From: Alteromonas hispanica
GTDB taxonomy: Bacteria; Pseudomonadota; Gammaproteobacteria; Enterobacterales; Alteromonadaceae
Length of the DNA stretch: 64,000 nt
Reading direction: 5' to 3'
Assembly: GCF_010500915.1 (NCBI RefSeq)
Contig: NZ_JAAAWP010000002.1
Location: 482,449-546,448, forward strand
Below are positions 47,722-57,300 of this stretch, one piece after another. Numbering within the stretch: position 1 is the stretch's first letter; each line of letters begins with the position of its first letter. The position numbers and the translations under genes were made by a program. The notes beneath the pieces were generated by a model. That model did no database searches. It saw only the letters and a program-made list of their open reading frames with translations, and was not told the origin of the DNA.

Positions 47722-47771
47722 TGGTAAAATAAAGAAATATTTTTTCAGACGTTTGTAATGCTAACTTTACG
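47722..47771 (+). promoter_or_regulatory. Extended -10 promoter and TyrR-box-like site before the DAHP synthase gene
   Basis: TGGTAAAAT (47722-47730) is an extended -10 element with no clear -35. Downstream, TGTAAT-N6-TTTACG (47754-47771) differs from the TyrR consensus TGTAAA-N6-TTTACA at the last base of each half. Its place just after the expected start site would suit repression by aromatic amino acids. Confidence 0.4.
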
Positions 47772-47797
47772 TCGACTTATTTTTCAGGAGAATAACC

Positions 47798-49141
47798 TTG
47801 AGTGATTGGAAAGTAGATAGCTGGAGGCAAAAGCCTATTTTGCAGCAGCCCGAGTATGAAGACAGCGCGCTATTGAGCAATGTTGAGCAGACCTTAAGTA
47901 CTTATCCTCCGTTAGTATTTGCCGCTGAGGCCAGAGAGTTGCGTCGACAGCTAGGTGAAGTGAGTTTAGGCAAAGGATTTTTATTGCAAGGCGGTGACTG
48001 CGCCGAGTCTTTTGACGAGTTTAACGCACCTAAAATCCGCGATACGTTTAAAGTGCTGTTACAAATGGCCATTGTGTTGACATTTGCCGGTCGCTGTCCG
48101 GTAACGAAGGTGGCACGTATGGCTGGCCAGTATGCCAAGCCTCGCTCATCAAATTTTGAAACGCGAAATGGTGTGACACTACCAAGCTATCGCGGCGATA
48201 TCATTAATAATTTTGAGTTCACTGAAGAGGCTCGCCGTCCCGATCCAAATCGTTTGCTTGAGGCTTATCACCGCAGCGCCTCTACTCTTAACTTATTACG
48301 CGCATTTGCACAGGGTGGTTTGGCAGATCTTCACGAGGTCAATCGTTGGAATATGGCTTTTGTCGAAAACAGCCCTCTCAAAGAACGCTACACCGACATG
48401 GCTACGCGAATTCAAGACTCGTTAGAGTTTATGGACGTTATTGGTATTAATGCGAACTCAAGTTCTACATTGCACGAGACGTCGTTGTTTACGTCTCATG
48501 AAGCACTATTGCTAAACTATGAGCAGGCACTGACTCGCACCGATACATTAACCGGCAAACCTTACGATTGTTCTGCGCACATGGTGTGGATTGGAGAGCG
48601 CACTCGCCAACTTGATCACGCTCATATTGAGTTTTTCCGCGGGATCCACAACCCTATTGGGGTAAAAGTGGGGCCGAGCATGGAAGAAGACGAACTCATT
48701 CGCCTAATTGACAAATTAAACCCGCTCAACGACCCAGGTCGCTTAACGCTTATCACCCGAATGGGAGCTGATAATCTTGCTGAAAACCTACCGCGTTTAT
48801 TGAAGCGAGTGAAAGATGAAGGCCGTCACGTGGTATGGAGCTCGGATCCTATGCACGGCAACACTTTCTCTGCATCTTCTGGCTACAAGACCCGGAATTT
48901 CGATGCAATATTGCGAGAAATTAAGCAGTTTTTCCAAGCCCATGAATCTGAGGGAACCCACGCAGGTGGTATTCATTTAGAGATGACGGGTCAGCATGTG
49001 ACTGAATGCACCGGCGGAGCCTATCAGATTAGTGATGAAGATTTGGCGCAGGCGTACAAAACCCAATGCGATCCAAGATTAAATGCAGACCAAGTGTTAG
49101 AAATGGCGTTTTTAGTCGCCGACCACTTGCGAAACGCTTAG
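47798..49141 (+). CDS. Class II 3-deoxy-7-phosphoheptulonate (DAHP) synthase
   Basis: First enzyme of the shikimate pathway, of the plant-like class II type rather than the E. coli AroFGH type. 447 residues. Begins at TTG behind a perfect AGGAG site; [17 protein letters not shown] is the typical N-terminus. [56 protein letters not shown], and [13 protein letters not shown] with the metal-site residues are all present. Its own promoter and terminator mark it as a single gene. Confidence 0.95.
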   Translation: MSDWKVDSWRQKPILQQPEYEDSALLSNVEQTLSTYPPLVFAAEARELRRQLGEVSLGKGFLLQGGDCAESFDEFNAPKIRDTFKVLLQMAIVLTFAGRCPVTKVARMAGQYAKPRSSNFETRNGVTLPSYRGDIINNFEFTEEARRPDPNRLLEAYHRSASTLNLLRAFAQGGLADLHEVNRWNMAFVENSPLKERYTDMATRIQDSLEFMDVIGINANSSSTLHETSLFTSHEALLLNYEQALTRTDTLTGKPYDCSAHMVWIGERTRQLDHAHIEFFRGIHNPIGVKVGPSMEEDELIRLIDKLNPLNDPGRLTLITRMGADNLAENLPRLLKRVKDEGRHVVWSSDPMHGNTFSASSGYKTRNFDAILREIKQFFQAHESEGTHAGGIHLEMTGQHVTECTGGAYQISDEDLAQAYKTQCDPRLNADQVLEMAFLVADHLRNA

Positions 49142-49164
49142 GTTAAAAAATACTGCTCATTTTG

Positions 49165-49204
49165 AAAAAGCGCTGTTGGAGAGCAATCTGACAGCGCTTT
49201 TTTG
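49165..49204 (+). terminator. Rho-independent terminator of the DAHP synthase gene
   Basis: AAAAGCGCTGT and ACAGCGCTTTT arms (11 pairs) with a 14-nt loop and a run of T residues, about 24 nt after the stop. Confidence 0.85.
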
Positions 49205-49316
49205 TTCCTACAAAGATAACGTAACAACCATAATCGGCGATTTTGAGATAGTCGCGCTGTTAGTATGCAGTTGTTAGTATTCAGCTCTTCGTATGAGTTC
49301 GAAGTAAGAGGCCTTG

Positions 49317-49649
49317 CTATCCTTTTAAACCGCTTAAGACTTGCTGACGCTCATCCTCAGAGAGCACGCCTATAAAAATTGTTTCTCGCCTAAGGTTTGC
49401 CGTCCTTTCATCATCGCTAAGTAATAAAGATTTGAACAGCTCTGGGTTATCAAAAGTCTCCAAAATACTCTGCCACAGCATATAGCTGCCGTACCGCATA
49501 AGCTTATTTTTATAACGCTGCTCTAGGGTTTGGTGAACCTGACCTAGCAATTCAGGTTGATTCACGACTTTTTGCGCGATAGCTTCATGAATTTTCAAGA
49601 TTCGTGCGTTTACTTCGCTTCGTTTTTGTTTTCGAGGTCTTACTGACAT
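49317..49649 (-). CDS. Hypothetical 110-residue protein
   Basis: Not recognised. A very basic N-terminus (SVRPRKQKRSEVNAR) is followed by a helical body (KIHEAIAQKVVNQPELLGQVHQTLEQRY; MLWQSILETFDNPELFKSLLL) and an acidic C-terminus (LSEDERQQVLSGL). No membrane segment. It lies last on the same strand as the DUF3820 and ABC exporter genes. The helical, charged pattern could fit a nucleic-acid or small partner-binding protein, but nothing proves it. Confidence 0.65.
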   Translation of the reverse strand: MSVRPRKQKRSEVNARILKIHEAIAQKVVNQPELLGQVHQTLEQRYKNKLMRYGSYMLWQSILETFDNPELFKSLLLSDDERTANLRRETIFIGVLSEDERQQVLSGLKG

Positions 49650-49714
49650 TATCTGCTTTTATTTATGGTTGGTGATATGTAATGACCGTTAGCGCAAGGC
49701 TCAGTTGCCAAGGC

Positions 49715-49930
49715 TCAATCCTCAATGAGCAGGGGTTCAACTACCGATTCAAGACCGTTGAGCTTTATCTCGTACATTAGCGCAAGCTGTTCACCTAACT
49801 TACCTGCTGGAAATCCCTGCTTGTTGAACCATACCAAGTACGGCTCTGGAAGGTGAAACAAGCGTCTTCCCGCATACTTTCCAAAAGGCATGGTTTGATT
49901 GATAGCGTCTTTAATATCAGCTGGGTCCAT
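49715..49930 (-). CDS. DUF3820-family small protein
   Basis: 71 residues, with the family's MPFGKYAGRRLFHLPEPYLVWFNKQGFPAGKLGEQL block, a compact fold often found in gammaproteobacteria and sometimes labelled a quorum-regulated factor; its real function is not established. A GAAGAAG ribosome site precedes the ATG. It starts 12 nt after the upstream ABC exporter gene ends. Confidence 0.8.
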   Translation of the reverse strand: MDPADIKDAINQTMPFGKYAGRRLFHLPEPYLVWFNKQGFPAGKLGEQLALMYEIKLNGLESVVEPLLIED

Positions 49931-49942
49931 TTTACTTCTTCG

Positions 49943-51745
49943 CTAGTTTTCAAGTTTATCGCGTTGCTGATTTTGCCAAAGTGAGGCGTATTCACCCTGC
50001 TTAACAAGTAATGTCTCGTGGGTACCACGTTCAACTATTTGCCCATCATCAATCACCAAAATTTCATCGGCATCAACTATAGTAGATAAACGGTGGGCAA
50101 TCACAAGACTTGTATGACCTTTTGCTGCGTCTCTAAGCGCAGATAAAATGGCTTTTTCCGATGCGCTATCAAGAGAGCTGGTCGCTTCATCAAATATCAT
50201 AATAGAGGCGCCTTTCAATAGAGCTCGAGCAATAGCCACTCGCTGCTTTTCGCCACCAGATAGTTTGAGGCCTCGCTCTCCCACGGTGGTATTTAAACCT
50301 TCGGGTAATTTTTCAATAAATGCTTCAAGGTGAGCAAGTTTAATGACTTGTTCAATCTCCTCATCACAGGCATCCGGGTTTCCGTAGCGAATATTCTCAC
50401 GTAACGACGCGTTAAATAGCACTGTGTCTTGCGGAACAATTCCAATATGTGAGCGAAGACTATCTTGTGTCAGTGTATTTATGGGCTGCCCGTCGATACA
50501 AATTTCACCTGAATTAGGTTCGTAAAACCGAAAAAGCAGTTTCATGATGGTAGATTTTCCCGCACCGCTTGGACCAACCACTGCTACCTTTTTTCCTGCA
50601 GGAACGCTGAAGCTTATGCCTTTTAAAATTTTGCGTTTTTCACCATAAGAAAAGTGAACATCGTTAAAGCTCACAGTAGGATTTGAGGTTTGCAATGTTT
50701 TTGCGTCAGCAGCGTCTTTTATAGCGGGAACCTGCTCGAGCAGATTAAATAGCTTATCGATATTGGCTAGGCTGCCGCGAATTTCTCTGTAAACAAACCC
50801 AAGGAAATTAAGAGGCATAAATATTTGCATAGTAAACGCGTTTATCAAAACAAAGTCACCAATGGTCATCTCTTCATTTAAAACCCCCAGCGCGGCATTA
50901 GCCATCATGGCAGTCATGGCGATGGCAATAATACTGGCCTGACCCGCGTTAAGCGTAAAAAGTGAAAGGCGGTTCTTGCGCCTGGCAATTTCCCATGCGG
51001 CCAAATCTTCGTCGTAGCGGTTAGCTTCAAAGCGTTCATTGTTGAAATACTTAACAGTTTCAAAATTCAGTAAACTGTCTACAGCACGAGAGTTAGTTGT
51101 TGAGTCTGCTTCATTCATCTGCTTCACAAACTGGGTTCGCCAATCTGTGGCTTTCATAGAGAAGCCCACATAAACAACAACGCTAATAACAATAATTAGT
51201 GCAAAAGAAATACCGAATTGAAATAACAGAAGACCAACCACCAAACTTATTTCTAATAAGGTAGGCACAATGTTGAACACCATAAAACGCATTAAAAAGC
51301 TAATGCCGTTTGTGCCCCGCTCAATGTCTCTGGATAGCCCTCCAGTTCGGCGATTTAAATGAAAACCAAGATCCAAATTATGCAGGTGCTTGAAAACCTT
51401 AAGGCCGACACGACGCATTGCTCGCTCGGTAACCCGACCAAATAAGGTATCGCGAATTTCTCCCAATAGTACATTTAGTAAACGTAGAACACCGTAGGCA
51501 ACTATCAAGCTGATAGGCACTGCCACCGCAAGGGTTGAGAGATCCCCATTTAGACTGTCCACTGTGTATTTCAAAACGTATGGCAGCCCTATACTGGCGA
51601 GCTTAGCGGCTACCAGGCACAAAATAGCCAAAGCAACACGCTGTTTAAATTCAAAAAGATAGGGGATGAGTTGTGATAAAACTTGCCATTTTACTGGTTC
51701 GTCGTCGTTAATGGGTTGGCGATTTCTTCTCATTTTATACTGCAA
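49943..51745 (-). CDS. Atm1/HMT1-type ABC exporter
   Basis: Half-transporter with fused membrane and ATPase domains, 600 residues. The N-terminal region (about 25-320) has six helices; the RTGGLSRDIERGTNGISFLMRF loop is typical of the Atm1 (ABCB7) group, which exports glutathione-linked sulfur or metal compounds. The nucleotide domain has Walker A GPSGAGKSTIM, signature LKLSGGEKQRVAIARALL, Walker B IMIFDEATSSLD and switch IAHRLSTI. Whether it handles sulfur species or metals is inferred from family. Confidence 0.9.
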   Translation of the reverse strand: MQYKMRRNRQPINDDEPVKWQVLSQLIPYLFEFKQRVALAILCLVAAKLASIGLPYVLKYTVDSLNGDLSTLAVAVPISLIVAYGVLRLLNVLLGEIRDTLFGRVTERAMRRVGLKVFKHLHNLDLGFHLNRRTGGLSRDIERGTNGISFLMRFMVFNIVPTLLEISLVVGLLLFQFGISFALIIVISVVVYVGFSMKATDWRTQFVKQMNEADSTTNSRAVDSLLNFETVKYFNNERFEANRYDEDLAAWEIARRKNRLSLFTLNAGQASIIAIAMTAMMANAALGVLNEEMTIGDFVLINAFTMQIFMPLNFLGFVYREIRGSLANIDKLFNLLEQVPAIKDAADAKTLQTSNPTVSFNDVHFSYGEKRKILKGISFSVPAGKKVAVVGPSGAGKSTIMKLLFRFYEPNSGEICIDGQPINTLTQDSLRSHIGIVPQDTVLFNASLRENIRYGNPDACDEEIEQVIKLAHLEAFIEKLPEGLNTTVGERGLKLSGGEKQRVAIARALLKGASIMIFDEATSSLDSASEKAILSALRDAAKGHTSLVIAHRLSTIVDADEILVIDDGQIVERGTHETLLVKQGEYASLWQNQQRDKLEN

Positions 51746-51911
51746 TAACTACCTGAATTAGGTTTGTAAGTAGGTGCATAGCACGCTTAAACAAGAGTGC
51801 TCGCGCTGGGTCGTGTCATTTTTACGTATCTAGGATACGAAATGAAATAATACAAAGATTATATTGGTCTTATTTAACCTAATGAAAAGCATTACAATGC
51901 TAAAGTAGAAC

Positions 51912-51930
51912 TTTGTGTAGGGTACACAAA
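51912..51930. promoter_or_regulatory. Palindrome upstream of moaA
   Basis: TTTGTGTA-GGG-TACACAAA, a perfect eight-base inverted repeat, 52 nt before the moaA start. The 19-bp size and symmetry suit a dimeric repressor site; no regulator gene is adjacent. Confidence 0.4.
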
Positions 51931-51981
51931 ATATAGCACTGTGAATACGCTGAAAATAAGGCCATAGCAATAGGAGTTAGT

Positions 51982-52950
51982 TTGTTAGAAGATAGTTTTG
52001 GAAGACAGTTTCATTATTTGCGCTTATCGGTAACTGAAGCATGTAACTTCCGCTGTCAGTATTGCTTGCCTGATGGCTATGACGGCCCCACAAGCGAACA
52101 CTTTATGACGCTAAAAGAAATAGATACCTTACTTCAGGCATTTGCTCGCTTGGGTACCTCTAAAGTCCGCCTCACGGGTGGCGAACCCACTCTACGACGA
52201 GATTTTATCGATATTCTTAGGCTTACTGCCAATACCCCAGGAATTGAAAGAGTTGCAATGACCACGCATGGCGCTCGTATGGAAAAGTTCGCATCAACGT
52301 GGAAAGAAGCCGGACTGGACCAAGTTAATGTGAGCATAGACAGCCTAGATCCCAGGCAATTTGCTGCAATAACGGGGCAAGATAAATTGCGCTCAGTATT
52401 AAGAGGTTTAGACGCAGCCATCGAGGCTGATTTAGAGGTTAAAGTAAACTCAGTGCTACTTAATGACTTCTCGCAAAGCCGATTACAACGTTTTTTAAGC
52501 TGGCTGAAAGATACGCCTGTAACGCTTCGTTTTATAGAACTAATGGAAACTGGCGACCTTACACAATTTTTCAATAAGCAGCATCAAAGCGGGTCGCCGA
52601 TTAAAAAACAACTGGAAAATATGGGATGGCAGCCCCTGTTAAGAAGAAAAGATGCTGGGCCTGCACAAGAGTTTTTTCATCCTGACTATGCCGGTAGAAT
52701 TGGGTTAATCATGCCTTACAGCAAAGACTTTTGTAAAACCTGTAATCGGCTGCGTGTTTCTGCTCCAGGTAAATTGCATCTGTGTCTTTTCAGTGAAAAT
52801 GGTATTGATATGAGAGACTTGCTGTCTACAGGAAATGTAGAAGAGGTTATTCAGTTTTTACAGCACGCCTTGAGCCAAAAAGATGCTACCCACTATTTAC
52901 ACGAGGGCAAAACGGGAGCGACCAAACATTTAGCCATGTTAGGTGGTTAA
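51982..52950 (+). CDS. moaA: GTP 3',8-cyclase (molybdenum cofactor)
   Basis: Radical SAM enzyme that converts GTP to the first Moco intermediate. SAM cluster CNFRCQYC gives Cys21, Cys25 and Cys28. The second cluster is formed by CKTC and a cysteine in LHLCLF near the C-terminus. The protein ends in the double glycine (LGG) needed for catalysis. LRLTANTPGIERVAMTTHG and the TGGEPTLRRD motif are standard. 322 residues. It starts at TTG behind an AGGAG site. No other moa or moe gene is in the window. Confidence 0.95.
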   Translation: MLEDSFGRQFHYLRLSVTEACNFRCQYCLPDGYDGPTSEHFMTLKEIDTLLQAFARLGTSKVRLTGGEPTLRRDFIDILRLTANTPGIERVAMTTHGARMEKFASTWKEAGLDQVNVSIDSLDPRQFAAITGQDKLRSVLRGLDAAIEADLEVKVNSVLLNDFSQSRLQRFLSWLKDTPVTLRFIELMETGDLTQFFNKQHQSGSPIKKQLENMGWQPLLRRKDAGPAQEFFHPDYAGRIGLIMPYSKDFCKTCNRLRVSAPGKLHLCLFSENGIDMRDLLSTGNVEEVIQFLQHALSQKDATHYLHEGKTGATKHLAMLGG

Positions 52951-53035
52951 ATGACCAGAGCCGATTAAAAAATTATTTGGATCTGGATAAAAATAGGATA
53001 TATTCGAAAAAAATAATAAGATCGACAGGAAGTAT

Positions 53036-53563
53036 ATGCAAATCAGGGATAGTGAGCGTCTTACCTACCATTACGTAACGGAAGCCGATGCTGATTTTCT
53101 TTGGGAACTTGACCAGGACGAAATGGTCATGAAGTTTATCAACGGCGGCAAAAAATCTTCCAGAGAAGACATCCAAAATATATTTGTTCCCCGCTTCCAA
53201 GCTTACTCCAATCCCGCATTAGGTTGGGGCCTTTGGCGTGTAGAAACCCTCGATAACAAAGAGAGCATCGGATGGATTTTGGTACGTCCTTTTGGCTTTT
53301 TTACTAAAAGCCCAGAAAGCGATAATATTGAATTGGGCTGGCGTTTTAAACGCAGTAGCTGGGGAAAGGGCTATGCTACCGAGGCCGCCAATGCAGTTAA
53401 AGAGAGTCTCTACGAAATAGGCATGGACAAGTTTTCAGCCATTGCAAACCCTGAAAATCAAGCGTCTATCAACATTATGAAAAAGTTGGGTATGCGTTTT
53501 AGCCACGAACTAGAATACAAAGATAGCGTTTTTCAAGAATTAGTTGTGGTTTATACAACCTGA
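53036..53563 (+). CDS. GNAT acetyltransferase, RimJ/RimL-like
   Basis: 175 residues of the RimJ/RimL subgroup. N-terminal ERLTYHYVTEADADFLWELDQDEMVMKF, acetyl-CoA motif WRFKRSSWGKGYATEAANAV, and NPENQASINIMKKLGM are standard. The NGGKKSSREDIQN segment is the early loop of the group. An AGGAAG ribosome site fixes the start. Substrate (amino acid, peptide or ribosomal protein) is not determinable. Confidence 0.88.
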   Translation: MQIRDSERLTYHYVTEADADFLWELDQDEMVMKFINGGKKSSREDIQNIFVPRFQAYSNPALGWGLWRVETLDNKESIGWILVRPFGFFTKSPESDNIELGWRFKRSSWGKGYATEAANAVKESLYEIGMDKFSAIANPENQASINIMKKLGMRFSHELEYKDSVFQELVVVYTT

Positions 53564-53584
53564 AAACATAGGCACAACACTCAA

Positions 53585-53613
53585 AAGCCAGCTGCTTAAA
53601 CATTATCTGGCTT
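53585..53613. terminator. Hairpin between convergent GNAT and AhpD-like genes
   Basis: Seven-base arms AAGCCAG and CTGGCTT with a 15-nt loop. There is no T run, so this is a weak candidate. Confidence 0.3.
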
Positions 53614-53737
53614 CCAAGTGGAACTAATTTAGTTTGGCCCTATCTTCAAATTTGCTAGTTCAAACTCAAAATCCGAAAAATAAATCAATATAGTGCTAAT
53701 TTCTAAAAATACGGTTACCCATTAGCGTCAGAGCTGT

Positions 53738-54079
53738 TTAGTCGCTAAATTCGTCAAAAGCGCGAAGTGCATCAGCCGCATACATAAATGACGGCCCGCC
53801 ACCCATATAAATAGCCATACCACAAACTTCTTCAATTTCGTTTCTTGTTGCCCCTAAATGAACCAGCGCTTTCGCGTGAAAACCAATACACCCGTCGCAA
53901 CGAGTGGCGATGCCAATGGAAAGTGCAATGGGCTCTTTAGTTTTTTTATCCAGAGCACCATCGGCGGTAGCCGCTTTCGCCATTTCAGAGAACCCTTTCA
54001 TCACCTCAGGCATGCCTTTTTTTACTTCGGCCAAATAAGGGTTAAGATCCTCGGTAATTTGTTTATACGATTTAGGCAT
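53738..54079 (-). CDS. Carboxymuconolactone decarboxylase/AhpD-like protein
   Basis: 113 residues from the ATG at 54079, which follows a GGGAGAA ribosome site (the frame runs on to 54109). The catalytic pattern RCDGCIGFHAKALVHLGAT holds the CxxC plus histidine of the AhpD thiol-dependent peroxidase group, within the carboxymuconolactone-decarboxylase fold. The EVCGMAIYMGGGPSFMYAADAL tail is typical of the short single-domain form. Role in peroxide handling is inferred. Confidence 0.85.
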   Translation of the reverse strand: MPKSYKQITEDLNPYLAEVKKGMPEVMKGFSEMAKAATADGALDKKTKEPIALSIGIATRCDGCIGFHAKALVHLGATRNEIEEVCGMAIYMGGGPSFMYAADALRAFDEFSD

Positions 54080-54306
54080 TGTTTTCTCCCAATGTTTGTA
54101 CTTGAGCAAGTGGAAAAGGGTTTCAGCTCAACACTTTTGATAGTTGATACTAAGAGTATAGCGACTGGAGACTACGTTATTTTGATTAGTATCAAAACTT
54201 ATACGAAAAGCGCTGTAGAATACGTCTTTGGTAGCATAGAAATAGAACGCATTATGGACTATGGTTTAAGGCAATGGTCGCCCCGACATAAAACTATTTA
54301 GAGAGC

Positions 54307-57300
54307 GTGTGTTTGCTTAAAATGACGACCTTTCCCTCCTTTTTTCTACACGTGCTTTACGTATCGTTTTTGTTTTTTCTGTTGAGTGCAAAAGGCTATT
54401 CAGCTGCTTCAGACACGCTTACTAATGACTATTCTATCGATCAATTTACCGCCACCGACGGCTTCGTTTCCTCGGAAATCTATTCCATTATTCAAGATCA
54501 GCAGGGGTTTATTTGGTTTGGTACCGCTGAAAATGGTGTCATGCGTTACGATGGTAAGAATGTAAAGCTATACGAGGCTAGCAGCGACGCAGTAAAAGGC
54601 TTGTCCCATAACGATGCAGGAAACCTGATGCTGGATAAAAACGGCAATATTTGGGTTGGAACATGGGGAGGCGGTGTCAATAAGTACAGCCCTACTACCG
54701 GGAAATTTCAGCGTTTCCTTCATGATCCAGACAATGCTAACTCAATCTCATCAAATCGGGTTCAATCGTTGTTTCATGATAAAACCGGTGATATTTGGCT
54801 GGGCACCTACAACAAAGGGTTAAATCGTTATTTAGGCAATGGGAAATTTCAGCGGGTTCAGAGAGAGGAAGATAGCCAAGTCGGTTTATCTCATAATCGT
54901 ATTTGGGACATAATCGACAACGACGAAAAGACCTTATGGGTAGCAACCAGCTATGGCTTGAATTTACTTAACAAAGACACCCTAACAGCAACATATTACT
55001 TTCCCGATAAGTCCAATGAAACTGCTACAGGCGCAAATGAAGTTCGTAGCTTGCTTTTGGCTAGTGATGGCCGTTTTTATGTAGCAACTCAAGAAGGCCC
55101 TTTTCTATTTTTACCTGAAAGTGGTGTCTTCATTCCTCAATTGACAAAAGATGGCAAAGCATTAGGTCAAGTTAATTCGATGATTGAAGATCACGAAGGC
55201 ATTGTATGGTTTGTCACTACAAACGGGTTATTCAGGCGTTCGCAAAGCGATAACGAGGTGCAAAAAACAGACTTTGGATTTGATAATGGTCTTAGGATAA
55301 TCTTTGAAGATCATACCCATACAAAGTGGATAACAAGTGAAGTACATGGCATTTTTAAGCTCTCACCACGCCGAAAAGTTAAGATAATTGATAGCGAATT
55401 ACTCGTAGCGCCTAATGGAATTGAACTAGACGAAAATGGCGATGTGCTGATAGTTAATGCCAAGGCTGAAGTGTATAAATGGAAAACTGGTGAGCAGCGC
55501 CTGCATCGAGTGTCGAACTCGGTGTTCAGTTCTTTTGATGATTACGCAGAAAATGGGGTTATTGAACGACCCATTATTTTACCAATCGAAAACAATAGGT
55601 TTTGGGTTGCACAGGATGACTTTTTAGTAAGATTTGACGCAGCTACGAAAGATGTAACCCGAGTGGAGTATCCGAAAGACGATGCTGAATATCGTCATTT
55701 TAGAGAATTCAGGGCGTTAGCGTTAGATGACAACGACAACCTGTGGATTGGAACCTATAAAAATGGTGTTTACGTTTATAACAATGACAGCAATACCTTT
55801 GAGCACCTAACTCAGAAAGACGGATTGCCTCACCCTGAAACACTGGCCATTTTTAAAGATCGTGACGGAAATATGTGGGTGGGCACAGGGAAGGGCGTGA
55901 GTGTTTGGCGAGAGGACGAAAAACGATTCGACACGTTTAGCTCAACGGAAAAAAATAATAGCTTGTTAGGCAATATCGTTGAAGATATATACCAAAGCAG
56001 AAATGGTAATATTTGGGTTGCCACCCAAAAAGGACTCAACCTTTATCAGCCCGATACGCAAAGTTTCAAACGATTTAGTGAGCAACAAGGATTGCCTGCA
56101 CCGCTTATTCGCGCTGTATCAGACGGCGAAAACGAGGGGCTATGGCTAACTACCAACAAAGGCATTTTTCTATACGACCCATATAAACAGCAAGCGCTAA
56201 ATTACAATAGTAGCTCAAAATTCGCAGGTCAGAATTACTACTCCAGTAGCCTGTTGAAATCTTCCCAAGGTACTTTTTTTACTAGTAGCCAACGAGGCAT
56301 AGAGTACTTTAATTACGAGAAGTCAGACCAGCAGGAGCTCAATGCGAATATCGTTTTAACTGACTTTAGCGTTATGGGGGAACCTGCTAGTACCGATACA
56401 CCTCTGTCATATGTTAAAGATGTCTATCTTTCTCACGAAGACTATTTCTTTTCTTTTGAATTTGCCCTGCTTGATCTCTCTGCCGCAACTGTACCGCACT
56501 TTGCTTATAAGCTTGAAGGCTATGATGAGCAATGGATAGACATTGGAAACTACAATAATGTGTCATTTACCAATTTAAATGGCGGCACGTATACGTTACT
56601 AGTGAGAGCATTAAAACAAAACGGTGAATGGAGTTCAGCACAATTAGCCGTTAATGTGCACGTAGAGTCGAAACCATGGAAAACCTGGTGGGCGTATACC
56701 CTCTACGGTGTTTTGCTCACTGCAACGGTAATGCTGATCATTTACCTACGTACACGGCTACATCAAACAGAGATTACCAAGCAAAAGCGCTTCGTACAGG
56801 TTTTAGAGCAACAAGTTTCTGAAAAAACGGCGTCTCTTGAGCTGCAGGCTCGCGAATTAAAAGTGGCTTTAAACAAGGCGGAGGAAGCAACTAAACTTAA
56901 ATCAGAGTTTCTTGCCAATATGAGCCATGAAATTCGCACCCCATTAAATGGCGTGGTTGGTATGCTTAGCCTATTAAAAAACAGTGGTTTAAATGCCGAG
57001 CAGGCGCATCAAGCCAACATTGCCAACTCAAGTGCGAATTCGTTGCTTGTGCTCATTAACGATATTCTCGACTTTTCAAAAATAGAGGCCGACAAGCTTG
57101 ATATCGAGTCAGTAGATTTTGATTTGCGAGCGCTAATTGAAGAGCTTGCGTACTCAATTGCACATACTGCCCAAGAGAAGGGATTGGAAGTTATCGTTGA
57201 TGTTTCGAAAGTGCAAACGTCAAAAGTTAATTCAGACCCTAACCGTATTAAGCAAATTCTTAATAACTTGTTAAGCAACGCAGTGAAGTTCACAGAGCTG

